DNA from: Roseithermus sacchariphilus
GTDB taxonomy: Bacteria > Bacteroidota > Rhodothermia > Rhodothermales > MEBIC09517
Assembly (NCBI GenBank): GCA_003285105.1
Contig: CP030158.1
Location: forward strand, 1,526,501-1,590,500
Reading direction: 5' to 3'
Length of the DNA stretch: 64,000 nt
Shown: positions 44,386 to 54,369 of the stretch, in pieces
Position numbering within the stretch: the first letter of the stretch is position 1
Layout: each line of letters starts with the position of its first letter
Notes under the pieces: generated by a model
Told to the model about the DNA's origin: nothing
The model's database searches: none
Seen by the model: the letters and a program-made list of their open reading frames with translations, nothing else
Program-made: the position numbers and the translations under genes

Positions 44386-44850
44386 ATGAAACTATCGGAT
44401 CTCATCCAGCAGACCCGTTTCGCTTCTCCGGCTCAGGAGGCGATGCTCAACATCATGGTGACCAGTTCGTGGCTCACGAGCGAACTAACCGGGGCCATGG
44501 CGCCCTTCGGCATCACGCCGGCCCAGTACAACGTCCTGCGCATCCTGCGGGGCAGCCACCCGCGCAAGCTCACCTGCACGGACATCAGCCGGCGCCTGCT
44601 GGACCGTACGCCGGACGTGACCCGGCTGCTGAACCGGCTCGAACGCAGCCGCCTGATCCACCGCGCCCGCGCCGACCACGACCGGCGCGTGGTGGAGGTC
44701 GGCATCACGGGGGAAGGGCTGGCGCTGCTGGAACGGGTGGACCCCGTGGTGGCCGACGTGCAGGCCCGCATCGCCCGGCACCTCTCGCCCGAGGAGCACC
44801 GGCAACTGAGCGCCTTTCTGGAACGCCTCCGCACCGATCAGGTGGCCTGA
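44386..44850 (+). CDS. MarR-family transcriptional regulator
   Basis: 154 residues from ATG 44386. Winged helix: [42 protein letters not shown] (recognition helix) and the wing [12 protein letters not shown]. The MarR order (dimer helices at both ends) is complete. It follows the minisatellite. Targets could include its own promoter or the transporter downstream. Confidence 0.95.
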   Translation: MKLSDLIQQTRFASPAQEAMLNIMVTSSWLTSELTGAMAPFGITPAQYNVLRILRGSHPRKLTCTDISRRLLDRTPDVTRLLNRLERSRLIHRARADHDRRVVEVGITGEGLALLERVDPVVADVQARIARHLSPEEHRQLSAFLERLRTDQVA

Positions 44851-44998
44851 TCCCCGGGCGCCTGACCCTCGGGGGGCTGATCCGTCGCCGGGCCGCGCGC
44901 CGTGTGAAAAGGAGGTATGCCCCGCCGGCTGGCGTGCTCATTCCTCCCGCCCGACCCGTATCTTCGGGCGTCCTCGCTGCCTCCCCTTGCCCCCTGCC

Positions 44999-45754
44999 AT
45001 GCTGCGCGACGCGTACGTCCTGAGCCGGCCCCAGAAGCTGTTCGTCGTCTGCTCGGCGGTGTTCCTCACGGCGCTCGTCGTCGCCGAGGCGACGGCCAGC
45101 AAGTTCTTCACGGCCTTCGAGCTGCCCGTTCACGTCACCATCCTCGGCACCGAGTTCACGGCGGTCGTGATGACGGCCGGGGTGATCGCCTTTCCGATCA
45201 CGTTCATAGTCACCGACCTGATGAACGAGTATTTCGGGAAGGCGGGGATCCGCTTCGTGACGCTGGTGGGGATGGGGATGATCGTCTTCGAGTTCGCCTT
45301 GCTGCAGATCGCCATGGCGGTCCCCACCGCTCCGATCTCGCCCGTACCGGACGAGGCCTTCGACGCCGTCTTCGGGGCGACGGGGCGCGTCATCTTCGGC
45401 AGCCTGACGGCCTACCTCGTCGGCCAGCTGGCGGACATCACGCTGTTCCACTGGCTGCGCGGACTGACGCGGGGGAAGCACCTCTGGCTCCGGGCCACCG
45501 GCTCGACCTTCGGCTCGCAGTTCCTCGACACGTTCATCGTGCTCGTGGTGGCCTTCGCCGGGCAACTCGCCTTCGCCGACATCGTGGCGATCACGCTGTT
45601 CAACTACAGCTATAAGTTCCTCATCGCCGTCCTCATCACGCCGCTCATCTACCTGGCGCACTGGGTGATGGATCGGTATCTGGGCCGGGAGCTGGCCGAG
45701 GAGCTGATCCACCAGGCCGAGCAGGGAGACGCCTCCCCGGGCACCTCCGTCTAG
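44999..45754 (+). CDS. YhhQ/VUT-family queuosine-precursor transporter
   Basis: 251 residues, about six membrane helices. Family features: FVVCSAVFLTALVVAEATASKFF, FPITFIVTDLMNEYFGK, FGSLTAYLVGQ and FGSQFLDTFIV. YhhQ proteins import queuine or preQ1/preQ0. It is separated from the MarR gene by 148 bases; a TATCTTCG box at 44959-44966 is a promoter candidate. The PTPS-like gene at 4221 could then be part of queuosine synthesis, which is an alternative to the BH4 reading. Confidence 0.92.
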   Translation: MLRDAYVLSRPQKLFVVCSAVFLTALVVAEATASKFFTAFELPVHVTILGTEFTAVVMTAGVIAFPITFIVTDLMNEYFGKAGIRFVTLVGMGMIVFEFALLQIAMAVPTAPISPVPDEAFDAVFGATGRVIFGSLTAYLVGQLADITLFHWLRGLTRGKHLWLRATGSTFGSQFLDTFIVLVVAFAGQLAFADIVAITLFNYSYKFLIAVLITPLIYLAHWVMDRYLGRELAEELIHQAEQGDASPGTSV

Positions 45755-45875
45755 CCTCCGCCGCACGCCTCCGCCGGGCACCGCCGGCCGCTTCCGCCGG
45801 GTGGATCCGGGGTCCGGGCACAGCGCTTGCCCGATGCCCGGTATCCGATGAAGTGACCAACGGAGGGTGCGCGCG

Positions 45876-46274
45876 ATGATTCGTTTCTTCCTGTTTGGGC
45901 TGGTCCTCGTTACGATAGGAATCGTGCTGCACGAAACCCGCCCGGGCCTGCGCGACTTTCGTGCGGAGCTGGACGACCGGTTCCTGAGCGTCAAGGCCGA
46001 TCCGGCCGTGCTCGACCGGGTGGTGGGCCGGCATCCGCTGGATCAGCTCGTGACGACCCTGACGCCCTGGGAGGCGGTGGCGCAGACGCGCGTGGAAGAC
46101 TACCGGCTCTTCCTGGTCTTCACGACGCGCTACCAGACGCCGACCGGTCCGCGGCAGGTGAAGACGCTGGGGCTGGCCGGATCGTTCTTCACGCTGCCGG
46201 ACCGCGCCGCCCTCGTGGCCGAGTCCCGGAAGGCTACCGGAACAGGCGGGCGAGCACGTTCAGCACGATGGTGA
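45876..46274 (+). CDS. small membrane-associated protein (DUF4359-like, tentative)
   Basis: 132 residues with an N-terminal hydrophobic helix (MIRFFLFGLVLVTIGIVL) and a soluble tail. GGAGG lies 9 bases upstream of this ATG. A conserved-looking part (W-E-A-V-x-x-x-x-x-x-D-Y-R-L-F-L-V-F-T-T) resembles the second half of DUF4359-type proteins as I recall them. The last 41 bases overlap the converging DUF2905 gene. Function unknown. Confidence 0.75.
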   Translation: MIRFFLFGLVLVTIGIVLHETRPGLRDFRAELDDRFLSVKADPAVLDRVVGRHPLDQLVTTLTPWEAVAQTRVEDYRLFLVFTTRYQTPTGPRQVKTLGLAGSFFTLPDRAALVAESRKATGTGGRARSARW

Positions 46275-46482
46275 GGACCAGGCTGAGGAGCAGCATCGTG
46301 CCCAGCGGGGCATAGATGCGGGTGTTGCCGCGCTCCCAGCGGATGTCTCCCGGCAGGTGGCCCAGCCACGATCCGATGCCGGGGAGCCGGTGGGCGAGCA
46401 GCAGCAGGCCGCCGGCCACCACCAGGAGCAGCCCGAGGGCGAGCAGCCAGCGGCCGAGGAGGGTCATCGGGTCGTCCGGCAT
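46234..46482 (-). CDS. DUF2905 membrane protein
   Basis: 82 residues, two membrane helices. The central motif GHLPGDIRWERGNTRIYAPLG and the second helix LLSLVLTIVLN match DUF2905, a widespread small membrane protein without a known job. It lies 45 bases after the aminotransferase gene on the same strand. Confidence 0.93.
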   Translation of the reverse strand: MPDDPMTLLGRWLLALGLLLVVAGGLLLLAHRLPGIGSWLGHLPGDIRWERGNTRIYAPLGTMLLLSLVLTIVLNVLARLFR

Positions 46483-46527
46483 GGGGCGGTCGGGGGGTGC
46501 GGTGTGTCGGGGAACGCGGCGATGCGC

Positions 46528-47457
46528 TCAGCCCTCCGTGGCGGCGGGGGCCGGCACGGGCGTGAGCCAGCCGTGCGGGTCGTTGCCGCGGCGGATGACG
46601 TCGAAGAAGGCCTCCTGCAACTCCGCCGTGATCGGGCCGCGCGTGCCCTGCCCGATCCGGTGGTGATCGACGGAGCGGATCGGGGTGATCTCGGCGGCGG
46701 TGCCGGTGAAGAACAACTCGTCGGCCAGGTAGAGGGCCTCGCGCGGGAGGCGGGTTTCCTCCACCGTGAAGCCGCGCTCGCGGGCCAGCGTGATGACGGC
46801 GTCCCGCGTGATGCCGGGGAGGATGGAGAGGGACGTCGGGGCCGTGTAGAGCGTGCCGTTGCGGACGAGGAAGAGGTTCTCCCCGCTGCCCTCGGCCACG
46901 TAGCCGTCCACGTTCAGCATGATGCCCTCGGTGAAGCCGTTGAGCACGGCGTCCATCTTCACGAGCGAGGCGTTGAGGTAGTTGCCGCCGGCCTTGGCGA
47001 GCGCCGGGAAGGTGTTGGGCGCCATGCGGTTCCACGAGGCCACCTGCACGTCGACGCCCTGCTCCAGCGCCTCGGCGCCCAGGTAGGCGCCCCACTCCCA
47101 CACGGCGATCACGGTCTCGACGGTGTTCTTCAGCGGGTTGACGCCCATCGACCCCATGCCGCGAAAGACGACCGGCCGGATGTAGCACGACGTCAGGCCG
47201 CTGTGGGCGATCGTCTCGAGCGTGGCGCGCTCCAGTTCATCGAGCGTGTAGGGGATCTCCATGCGGTAGATCCGCGCCGAGTCGATCAGGCGTTGCAGGT
47301 GCTCGCGAAGGCGAAACACGGCCGAGCCGCGCTCGGTGCGGTAGCAGCGGATGCCCTCGAACACCGAAGAGCCATAGTGGACGACGTGAGACAGGACGTG
47401 GATTTTGGCGTCTTCGTAGGGGACGAGCGTGCCGTTGAACCAGATGTCGTGTTGCAT
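46528..47457 (-). CDS. ilvE: branched-chain amino-acid aminotransferase
   Basis: 309 residues from MQHDIWFNG. Fold-type IV PLP enzyme: [13 protein letters not shown] at the N-terminus, YIRPVVFRG, the PLP-Lys region [12 protein letters not shown], then [10 protein letters not shown] and [10 protein letters not shown]. The length is normal. It transfers the amino group to the branched-chain keto acids. A longer open frame upstream is the neighbouring glycosyltransferase in another frame. Confidence 0.96.
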   Translation of the reverse strand: MQHDIWFNGTLVPYEDAKIHVLSHVVHYGSSVFEGIRCYRTERGSAVFRLREHLQRLIDSARIYRMEIPYTLDELERATLETIAHSGLTSCYIRPVVFRGMGSMGVNPLKNTVETVIAVWEWGAYLGAEALEQGVDVQVASWNRMAPNTFPALAKAGGNYLNASLVKMDAVLNGFTEGIMLNVDGYVAEGSGENLFLVRNGTLYTAPTSLSILPGITRDAVITLARERGFTVEETRLPREALYLADELFFTGTAAEITPIRSVDHHRIGQGTRGPITAELQEAFFDVIRRGNDPHGWLTPVPAPAATEG

Positions 47458-47642
47458 GGGTGCGGAGTTCGGAAACCGGAGGGAAGAGCCGGGGGGGTGC
47501 GAAAAAACGAGTGCAGAAAATACGGCGGCTACGGGGAAAGGTTCGAAGGGCCAGGGCCGGCCGGGCGTGTGTGTTCCTGCACGGCCCTCGTGTTCCTGCA
47601 CGGCCCTCGCCGTCCTGCGTCGCCCCGTCGGCGGTCCGGTGT

Positions 47643-48374
47643 TCATCCTTCGGCCCGGGAGGGGGCGGCGGTGCTCGAACGCGTCCGCCAGGCGTATTTC
47701 GCGATCGTCCAGAGGATCTTGGCACCGGCCCGTACGGTGCCGCTGACGGTGCCGGTGACCTTCGAGACGCCGACGCGGCGGCGGTAGGAGACGGGCACCT
47801 CGGTGCAGCGCAGCCCCGCCAGCGTGGCCTTGATCTGCATCTCGATGGTCCATCCGAAGGTGGTGTCCTGCATGTCGAGCGCGAGCAGGTCCTCGAAGCG
47901 GATGGCCCGGAAGGGGCCGAGGTCGGTGAAGTCGGCCTTCCAGATCCAGCGCATCAGGGTGCAGGCCAGGCGGTTGCCGAGGATGGCCTGGGGCAGCATG
48001 GCCCCGCGCTCCCGCCGCCCCCGCATCCGCGAGCCGATGACGAAGTCGGCTTCGCCACGCAGGATGGGCTCGACGAGCCGGGGCATCTCCTCGGGGTGGT
48101 CGCTGTAGTCCCCGTCGAGGAAGACGACGAGGTCGGGCCGGCGGGTGCGGGCGTAGGCGATGCCGCGGAGGCAGGCCCAGCCGTAGCCGCGCCGGGGCTC
48201 GGCGAGCACCGTGGCCCCGGCGGCCCGGGCGTTGGCCTCGGTCTCGTCCGTCGAGGCGTTGTTGACCACGACGACCTCGTCGACGAGCCCGGCCGGGATG
48301 TCTCCGACGACGTGGCCGATGGCCCGGGCCTCGTTGAAGGCGGGGATGATGACGAGGATCCGGGGGGCGGGCAT
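47643..48374 (-). CDS. family 2 glycosyltransferase
   Basis: 243 residues from [19 protein letters not shown] signature: [17 protein letters not shown], the D-x-D-like [12 protein letters not shown], and FVIGSRMRG. The C-terminal part has [12 protein letters not shown] and [11 protein letters not shown], as in dolichyl/undecaprenyl-phosphate-sugar synthases. There is no clear membrane anchor, so it is probably the soluble type. Substrate unknown. It lies 185 bases upstream of ilvE on the same strand. Confidence 0.93.
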   Translation of the reverse strand: MPAPRILVIIPAFNEARAIGHVVGDIPAGLVDEVVVVNNASTDETEANARAAGATVLAEPRRGYGWACLRGIAYARTRRPDLVVFLDGDYSDHPEEMPRLVEPILRGEADFVIGSRMRGRRERGAMLPQAILGNRLACTLMRWIWKADFTDLGPFRAIRFEDLLALDMQDTTFGWTIEMQIKATLAGLRCTEVPVSYRRRVGVSKVTGTVSGTVRAGAKILWTIAKYAWRTRSSTAAPSRAEG

Positions 48375-48493
48375 AGCGGGGCGTGGGTCGGTGGGGCGGG
48401 GCCGGAAGGGCCTGACCCGCGCCGTCGCGGCCGGTTCCGGAACCCGTGCCGGTGCGGCGAATTTCCACGTCTGCACGCCACGCTCCCCCGGGT

Positions 48494-48754
48494 ATGTCCA
48501 TGAGTCGCCGCCGCCGGATCGTCCTCATCCTCGCCGCCCTCTTCCTGGGCCTGCTCCTCGTCGACGCGCTGGGCGTGTTCGACGACAGCCCGTACATGGA
48601 GGTGCCGCACGGCAACCACATCCACTACGTCCCCCGGGATCGCAACCCGGACGTGCCGATCGGCTCGTTCCCCACATCCCCGCCCGGACCGTGCGAGCGC
48701 ATCACCCCGGAGGGCCGCCTGGTGGACATCCCGGACTGCCGGCCGGGCTCCTAG
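48494..48754 (+). CDS. small membrane-anchored protein
   Basis: 86 residues with an N-terminal helix ([19 protein letters not shown]) and a short Pro-rich outer tail with two Cys (GPCERI, DCRPGS), which may pair. Divergent from the glycosyltransferase, and its stop overlaps that of the GNAT gene by four bases (CTAG). Not recognised. Confidence 0.75.
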   Translation: MSMSRRRRIVLILAALFLGLLLVDALGVFDDSPYMEVPHGNHIHYVPRDRNPDVPIGSFPTSPPGPCERITPEGRLVDIPDCRPGS

Positions 48755-49251
48755 GGGGCTCCGTCTGCCGAGCCGAGCCGGGTGAGGGCGTCCCCGCTGA
48801 GGCGCATCGTCGTCCAGTCGTCCATGGGCCGGGCACCGATGCGGCGGTAGAACGCGAGGGCCGGCTCGTTCCAGTCGAGCACGGCCCAGTCGAGCCGCTG
48901 CGCACCGCGTTCCACGGCGAGCCGGGCCACGCGCTGCAGCAGCGCGAAGCCGACGCCCCGGCCCCGGTAGTCCGGTTCCACGTAGAGGTCTTCCAGGTAG
49001 AGCCCCCAGTTGGTCAGGAACGTCGAGTAGGCGGGAAAGACGAGGGCGAAGCCGATGGCGCGGCCGGTGCCGGCCTCCTCGGCCAGCAGCGCCTCGACCC
49101 GCGGCTGTGCGTCGGCGGCGAGGTGGGCCCGCAGCCGCTCGGCCTCGGGCCTGGACGCGTGTGCGAGCCGTTCGTACGCCGCCAGGGCGTTGATCAGCCG
49201 GACCAGCGTGTCGGCGTCGTCCGGCGTGGCCGGGCGGATGGTGAAGGACAT
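48751..49251 (-). CDS. GNAT-family N-acetyltransferase
   Basis: 166 residues. Order of motifs: TIRPATPDDADTLVRLI at the start, YLEDLYVEPDYRGRGVGFALL (acetyl-CoA loop R-G-x-G-x-G/A), and WAVLDWNEPALAFYRRIGA near the end. This form is close to diamine or spermidine N-acetyltransferase-like GNATs, but substrate is unknown. The stop overlaps that of the small gene. Confidence 0.94.
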   Translation of the reverse strand: MSFTIRPATPDDADTLVRLINALAAYERLAHASRPEAERLRAHLAADAQPRVEALLAEEAGTGRAIGFALVFPAYSTFLTNWGLYLEDLYVEPDYRGRGVGFALLQRVARLAVERGAQRLDWAVLDWNEPALAFYRRIGARPMDDWTTMRLSGDALTRLGSADGAP

Positions 49252-49290
49252 GGTCGGAGGGGGGAAGGTCGGAGGGGGGAAGGTCGAAGG
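49252..49290. repeat. 15-bp tandem repeat before the GNAT start
   Basis: GGTCGGAGGGGGGAA twice exactly (49252-49266, 49267-49281), then a partial copy. It abuts the GNAT start codon, so it lies in that gene's leader. Confidence 0.88.
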
Positions 49291-51375
49291 AGGCGGTGCG
49301 TACGCCCGGGCATCCCGCGCGTCCCTCATCGCAGCACGACGACGGGATGGGTGAGGGCCTGGTCCGGGGTGGCCAGGTGGAGGGTGTAGAGGCCGGGGGG
49401 GACGGCAGGGAGCGCCAGCGGGAGGGTGGCCGGGCCGGCGGGCAGGGCCGCCTCGTGCAGGACGGCGCGGGTCCGCCCCAGCGCGTCGACGAGCGTCAGG
49501 CGCACCGGCTGCGGGCGAGGCAGATCCAGGCGCACGGTGAGCGTCCGGCGGGTCGGGTTCGGGAAGACGGCTCCGAGGCGGAAGCCGGCGGGGCGTCCGG
49601 GTGTCGCGTCGAGCCGGGTGGCCACCACCGGGTCGTTGCGCAGCAGCGCCCGGTCCGGGTCGAACACGACGTCGGTGGGGCGGGCAGCCACGGAGACGGT
49701 GTAGCGCTGGGTGCGCCGGTCGTTGAGCACCGTGACGCGCTCCGGCCCGGCCTCGGTCTGGATCGACAGCGTGACCGGCATCGTGAAGACCTCCACGTTC
49801 GAGGCCGGCGGCGTCTGGGTCTGGGCGACGTCGATGGTCACCTCGTAGCCGGACGGCGTCGCCGTGGCGGACCAGGCGACGTCGTACGCCGGGTAGCCGG
49901 TGCCCTCGGTCACCCATTGCCGGAAGAAGGCCGAGAGGTCCTGCCCGGATACCGCCTCGGCGATCCGCTGGAAGTCTGCGGTGGCGGCGGTGCCGAACCG
50001 CAGGGCCGGGTCGGCGGCGTAGGTCTGGAGGGTGCGGCGGAAGGCGTCCTCGCCGATCACGTGGCGAAGCATGTGCAGCACCATGCCGCCTCTGGCATAG
50101 ACCCGGCGGTTGTCGAAGAGCGTGTAGACGTTCAGCGTGTCGGTGACGAGGAGGGTGCCGGGGGCGTGGCGGGCGCGGTTCCAGTAGATGTCGAAGATCG
50201 GCTCGTAGGCATAGGCGTCCGGGCGGGCTTCGTAGTAGAGCAGCTCGGCGTAGGTGGCAAAGCCCTCGTTCAGCCAGAGGTGCGGCCAGGAGGCCGGCGT
50301 GATGAGGTCGCCGAACCACTGGTGTGCCAGCTCGTGCACGACCAGCCCGATCCAGCTGCTGCCCATGGAACTCATCGTCTGGTGCTCCATGCCGCCGCTG
50401 TAGGTGAAGTGGGCGTGGCCGTACTTCTCTTCGGGAAACGGGTAGGGGCCGAACCAGTCTTCGAGGACGGGCAGGACGTCGGTCACCCGTTGCCAGCCGG
50501 GGAGCACGCCCGAGCCGGGGTAGGCATAGTGGAGGATGGGCAGGGCGAGCGGGCCGTAGCGGGCGGCGAGGCTGTCCGGGCGGGTGTAGGTCTGTTCGAG
50601 GACCTCGTAGGGGCCGGCGGCGAAGAAGACGAGATAGGTGGCGATGGGATAGCGCGAGCGCCAGTCGAACGTCGTGCGGCCGTCGCGGTCCGTGTGCTCG
50701 CCGATCAGCAGGCCGTTCGAGCCGACGCGCAGGCCCGGGGGCACCGTCACCGTCACGCGCACGGAGTCCGCCTTGTCCGACGGGTGATCCTTGCAGGGCC
50801 ACCAGGCGCGGGCGCCGTAGGGCTGGCTCAGCGTCCAGACGACCGGCTGGTCGCGGCCGAGGGCGTCGAAGGTGAAGGTGCCCAGGCCGTCCTGCACCGG
50901 CACGCCCTGGTAGGCCACGTCCAGCGCCACCGTCTCGCCGGGCGGCACGCCGGCCGGCAGGGTAATGCGGAGCACGTCGCCGTCGTGGGTGAAGGCGAGC
51001 GGTGCGCCGTCCGGGGTGCGGACGGCCGTGACCTGCATGGCCGCGTCCAGGTCCAGCGCCAGCACGTCCAGCGGCGTGCCGCGGGCGCGGCCGACGACGC
51101 GCGTCGAGCCGGTGAGGTAGGCCGGGTCGGTCGACACGTCGAGCGTGAGGTGGTAGTACGTCGCATCGAAGTTCGGGCTGGCCCGGGAGGGCCGGTGGGG
51201 TTCGTGCGGCCGGTGGGCGAGGGCGGCCCGCGTCGCGCGGGCGCAGGCCGCCGCCCCGTCCGGGGCCACGAGCGGCCCGGCCTGCCCGAAGGCGGCGCCG
51301 GCCAGGAGCAACCCGGCGAGCAGCCCCGCGAGCAGCCCCGCAAGCAACCCCGGCAGGCTTCGGCGCGCGAGCGAC

Positions 51376-52914
<1,539 letters not shown>

Positions 52915-53122
52915 ACTGCCTCGGGGTCATGGGGAGGACGTGAGGTCTATGCACGCGAGCCCGCAGGGGCTGTTCCCCCGTGACGGTCCCCCTCGCCCGG
53001 TGTCGGAAAGGCCGGAGGTCCGGGGCAAAAGCGCTCGCGTGGCCCGCCCGGGTGGGGAGGAACCTGTCCGGCGGTGTCTCGTCCGTGAGGGAGCTTCGTC
53101 GTATCGCATCGACCCCGCTGAG

Positions 53123-53518
53123 ATGGATTCATACGGATGGATGTGGGTGGCCCTCCAGGCGGCTCCGGCGACGGCCGGGGCCGGCCCGTCGGTGCCGGCC
53201 GGGCTGTGGGTGGCGCTGGGCGGCAGCCTGCTGGCGGTGCTGGTGCTGCTGGTGCTGTGGGTGCGGGCCTGGCAGGCGAGGCGTCGGCTGGAGCGTGAGG
53301 CCCGGGTGTTGCACCACGAACTCGTCGCCCAGCGCGCCGAGGCCACCGCCCGGATCAACAAGCTGGAGCGGGCCCTGCGGCAGGCCGTCGAGGACCCGGA
53401 GGCCGTGCGGCAGCGGCTGGAGGACCTGCTGCCCACCGCTCCCTACGTGCCGCCCCCGGCCTCTCCGTCCGTCCACCCGCTCCCCCCGCCCGTCCATCCG
53501 CCCCCTCCCGACGCATGA
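53123..53518 (+). CDS. membrane-anchored coiled-coil protein
   Basis: 131 residues. One membrane helix (ALGGSLLAVLVLLVLWV), then a basic coiled coil (RRRLEREARVLHHELVAQRAEATARINKLERALRQA), then a Pro-rich tail. It ends with ATGA overlap to the DUF2726-like gene, so the two are probably translated together. Role unknown, perhaps positioning of the partner at the membrane. Confidence 0.8.
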   Translation: MDSYGWMWVALQAAPATAGAGPSVPAGLWVALGGSLLAVLVLLVLWVRAWQARRRLEREARVLHHELVAQRAEATARINKLERALRQAVEDPEAVRQRLEDLLPTAPYVPPPASPSVHPLPPPVHPPPPDA

Positions 53519-54363
53519 CCGCCCCGGTGCCGCCCGACCATGAGGTCGTCTATCGCCTGCTGCAGGACCGGCAATGGGCGGCGCTGCTGGACTTCGTCTA
53601 CCGCCACCGGGCCACGATCCCGTCCGACCCGCTGCTGGCGCAGGCGGTGACGACCTTCGTGGCCACCTTCCAGGCGGTGCTGCCGGCGGAGGAGCCGGCC
53701 CTGGGCGACGAGCTGGAGCGCCTCTTTCTGCTGCACACGGGCGGATTCTTCCGGTTGCCGGAGGCGTTCTTCGGAGAGGTCGTGGCCGCCCTCGTGCGCC
53801 GGCATGCCGGGCAGCCCGAGCGCGCCGTCGGCTACGCCCGCCACGCGCCGGCGCATCCGGTCTGTGCCGCCGTGCTGGAAGCCCATGGGCCGCCCCTGCC
53901 GGTCCCGCACGAGCACGGCGACGCCATCGAGTGGCGCGTGCAACCGGCCGCTCCGGCCGAGGCGGCCGTCACCAGCCTGTTCCGCTCCGCCCAGGAGCGC
54001 GACTTCTTCCTGGCGGCGCGGGAGGTCTTTGCCGCGTACCTGCCCTACCCGAACGTGGCCCTGGCCGCCGTGCTCGACTACGACCGCCTGCATGACCGCC
54101 TTTCCCCCGCCGAGCGCCGCTATTTCTTCAGCGGGCGGGTGGATCTGGTGGTGTTCGACCAGCACGACGATTACCGCCCGCGCTACTTCTTCGAACTGGA
54201 CAGCCCGTTGCACGACGAGGAGGCCCGGCGCCGGCGGGACCGCCACAAGGAGCGCATCCTGGCGCTGGCCGGTCAGACGCTCCACCGCATTCGCCACCAC
54301 GGCCGCCGTACGGGTCCGGCCGACTTCGTGCCGCTGTTGCGAGCCGTTGCGGCGTCGCGATGA
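53515..54363 (+). CDS. DUF2726-like putative nuclease-fold protein
   Basis: 282 residues. The first 150 are helical and of unknown kind. The C-terminal 130 show S-x-x-E-R-x-F, PNVALAAVLD, RVDLVVFD, then F-F-E-L-D-S-P-L-H-D and KERILALAGQTLHRI. This is the order of DUF2726 domains, in which a strand-Asp and the E-L-D/E motif resemble the restriction-endonuclease-like core. Catalysis is not shown. Coupled by ATGA to the membrane coiled-coil protein. It converges on the kinase gene six bases away. Confidence 0.8.
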   Translation: MTAPVPPDHEVVYRLLQDRQWAALLDFVYRHRATIPSDPLLAQAVTTFVATFQAVLPAEEPALGDELERLFLLHTGGFFRLPEAFFGEVVAALVRRHAGQPERAVGYARHAPAHPVCAAVLEAHGPPLPVPHEHGDAIEWRVQPAAPAEAAVTSLFRSAQERDFFLAAREVFAAYLPYPNVALAAVLDYDRLHDRLSPAERRYFFSGRVDLVVFDQHDDYRPRYFFELDSPLHDEEARRRRDRHKERILALAGQTLHRIRHHGRRTGPADFVPLLRAVAASR

Positions 54364-54369
54364 GGGGGG

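Noticed and set aside
44914-44919. Strong AAGGAGGT before an ATG at 44917
   Set aside because: The Shine-Dalgarno abuts the ATG with no spacing, and the frame that follows runs antiphase through the YhhQ gene; the transporter begins at 44999.
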